From: Clostridiales bacterium
Lineage (GTDB): Bacteria > Bacillota > Clostridia > WRLR01
Length of the DNA stretch: 12,671 bases
NCBI GenBank assembly: GCA_031287655.1
Contig: JAITSR010000157.1
Coordinates: 1-12,671, forward strand
Direction: 5' to 3'
The position numbers were made by a program, and so were the translations under genes. Shown here piece after piece: positions 11,996 through 12,671 of this stretch (position 1 is its first letter; the number at the start of each line of letters is the position of its first letter). The notes beneath the pieces were generated by a model. The model saw only the letters and a program-made list of their open reading frames with translations. It did no database searches and was not told the origin of the DNA.

Positions 11996-12671
11996 TCAGA
12001 CGGCGGCGCGCGCGCCGTCGTACTTCTCCAGCACGTCGTCGTCTGATAACAGGACGTTCACCAAATACGCAGTTTTCGCAGCCGCCAGCGCCGCTTGATT
12101 TTCGTCAAACGAGAGGTCTGCTACGAACTTGTTGAAGTCTTTGTAGCCTTTAGCTATGGCATCATACTGCGGTTTATCAACCTTTCCGCCGCGTCCTATA
12201 ATGTACGCATGGCGCAGGCTGTCTCTCAGTGAGTCCTCCGGCGTTATCTCCAATCCGAATTTCGCTATTTCGTGTGTGGCGACCACATCGTAGGTCTCTC
12301 GGATATTCTTCGCACTTTCCGCTAAATCAAACAGGTTGCCGATATCGTAAAGCTGCTTCAAAACCTCGACGCGCTTTGGCCGATGCCCCGGTTCAACGGA
12401 GAGGGGGACGCCGATGGTTGTCGGCGCGAACGCCGTCAGCTTATCGCCGAGAATGGACTCCACGTCCGGCATATGTACAAGAACACTCCCACCCTCCATA
12501 TTCAGAATATCGGAAATAAGCTCCCGTTCTTCGGTCTTAGCATAGGGATTGTCCATACAGTACAGGTCTAAAAGGATATATGATTCTTCCGTGTCGTCAA
12601 CAAAAGGGTGATAGAAAAACTTGTAATGCTCGGTGTCTAACACACCGTCGATTTCACGCTCTTGCCACTCT
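11996..12671 (-). CDS. AbiEii/AbiGii-type nucleotidyltransferase toxin, C-terminal part
   Basis: The minus-strand frame is open from the window edge (the first visible residues are EWQEREIDGV) to the stop at 11996-11998, so the N-terminus lies outside. The GTG at 12643 is inside the coding region and not a credible start. Seen: strand ILLDLYC followed by the family segment VESILGDKLTAFAP with its conserved Lys, then PKRVEVLKQLYDIGNLFDL, matching the C-terminal motifs of the AbiEii/DUF1814 family. These are toxins of type IV abortive-infection systems, usually encoded after an AbiEi antitoxin, which would lie beyond 12671. The N-terminal Gly-Ser and Asp motifs cannot be checked. Base composition is less GC-rich than the kinase gene. 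Family call fairly sure; toxin activity inferred. Confidence 0.72.
   Translation of the reverse strand, partial: EWQEREIDGVLDTEHYKFFYHPFVDDTEESYILLDLYCMDNPYAKTEERELISDILNMEGGSVLVHMPDVESILGDKLTAFAPTTIGVPLSVEPGHRPKRVEVLKQLYDIGNLFDLAESAKNIRETYDVVATHEIAKFGLEITPEDSLRDSLRHAYIIGRGGKVDKPQYDAIAKGYKDFNKFVADLSFDENQAALAAAKTAYLVNVLLSDDDVLEKYDGARAAV

Noticed and set aside
12641..12643. GTG start for the AbiEii-type gene
   Set aside because: The frame continues open to the edge with plausible family sequence, no ribosome site is seen, and the family N-terminal domain would be missing.

Overview
This window looks like chromosomal DNA from a high-GC, Gram-positive member of the Clostridia, probably an uncultured gut-type lineage. 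The evidence is the pstB-phoU-phoP-phoR order, a sensor kinase with the short clostridial post-membrane segment (a Pro-Ile-Asn stretch instead of a full HAMP domain), a VanW/G5-type envelope protein, strong GGAGG ribosome sites, and some TTG and GTG starts. The genus cannot be told from the sequence alone. Most of the window is visibly GC-rich. The stretches at about 9300-10130 and from about 11990 to the right end are less so, which fits acquired DNA.

Layout, left to right. Positions 51-959 encode the tRNA pseudouridine synthase TruA. A promoter with phosphate-box (Pho box) repeats follows, then a tight same-strand phosphate block: pstB (1051-1908), phoU (1908-2744), a PhoP/PhoB-type response regulator (2802-3488) and its PhoR-type sensor kinase (3485-5269). 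The channel and binding-protein genes pstS, pstC and pstA are not beside pstB. After a 266-base intergenic region with a promoter and a structured leader comes a large membrane-anchored VanW-domain protein (5536-8001), then a PurM-like AIR synthase (8070-9296). A compact hepT-mntA toxin-antitoxin pair (9332-10068) follows. It converges on an FGGY carbohydrate kinase on the minus strand (10134-11870). At the right edge is the C-terminal part of an AbiEii-type nucleotidyltransferase toxin (11996 to beyond the window, minus strand).

Working together: PstB, PhoU, the regulator and the kinase form the phosphate-sensing relay. The Pho-box promoter in front of pstB suggests that the relay controls its own operon. 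The VanW gene lies directly downstream and has a second, weaker 11-base repeat in its promoter, so it may belong to the same regulon. The two nucleotidyltransferase toxin-antitoxin elements, HepT-MntA and AbiEii, bracket the sugar kinase and suggest a small accessory or defence patch.

The most unusual feature cuts across genes. At least five otherwise conserved proteins (TruA, PstB, PhoU, PhoR and the FGGY kinase), and also the VanW protein, carry an in-frame, locally tandem-repeated low-complexity segment. Each gene has its own unit: 24, 21, 18, 12 and 12 bases in the five, all multiples of three, and each sits at an end or a likely surface loop or linker. In PstB the repeats are copies of the protein's own native N-terminus. 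Small tandem duplications also occur outside genes: a 19-base unit before hepT and an 8-base doubled ribosome site before the regulator. This points to an active local duplication process filtered for reading frame.
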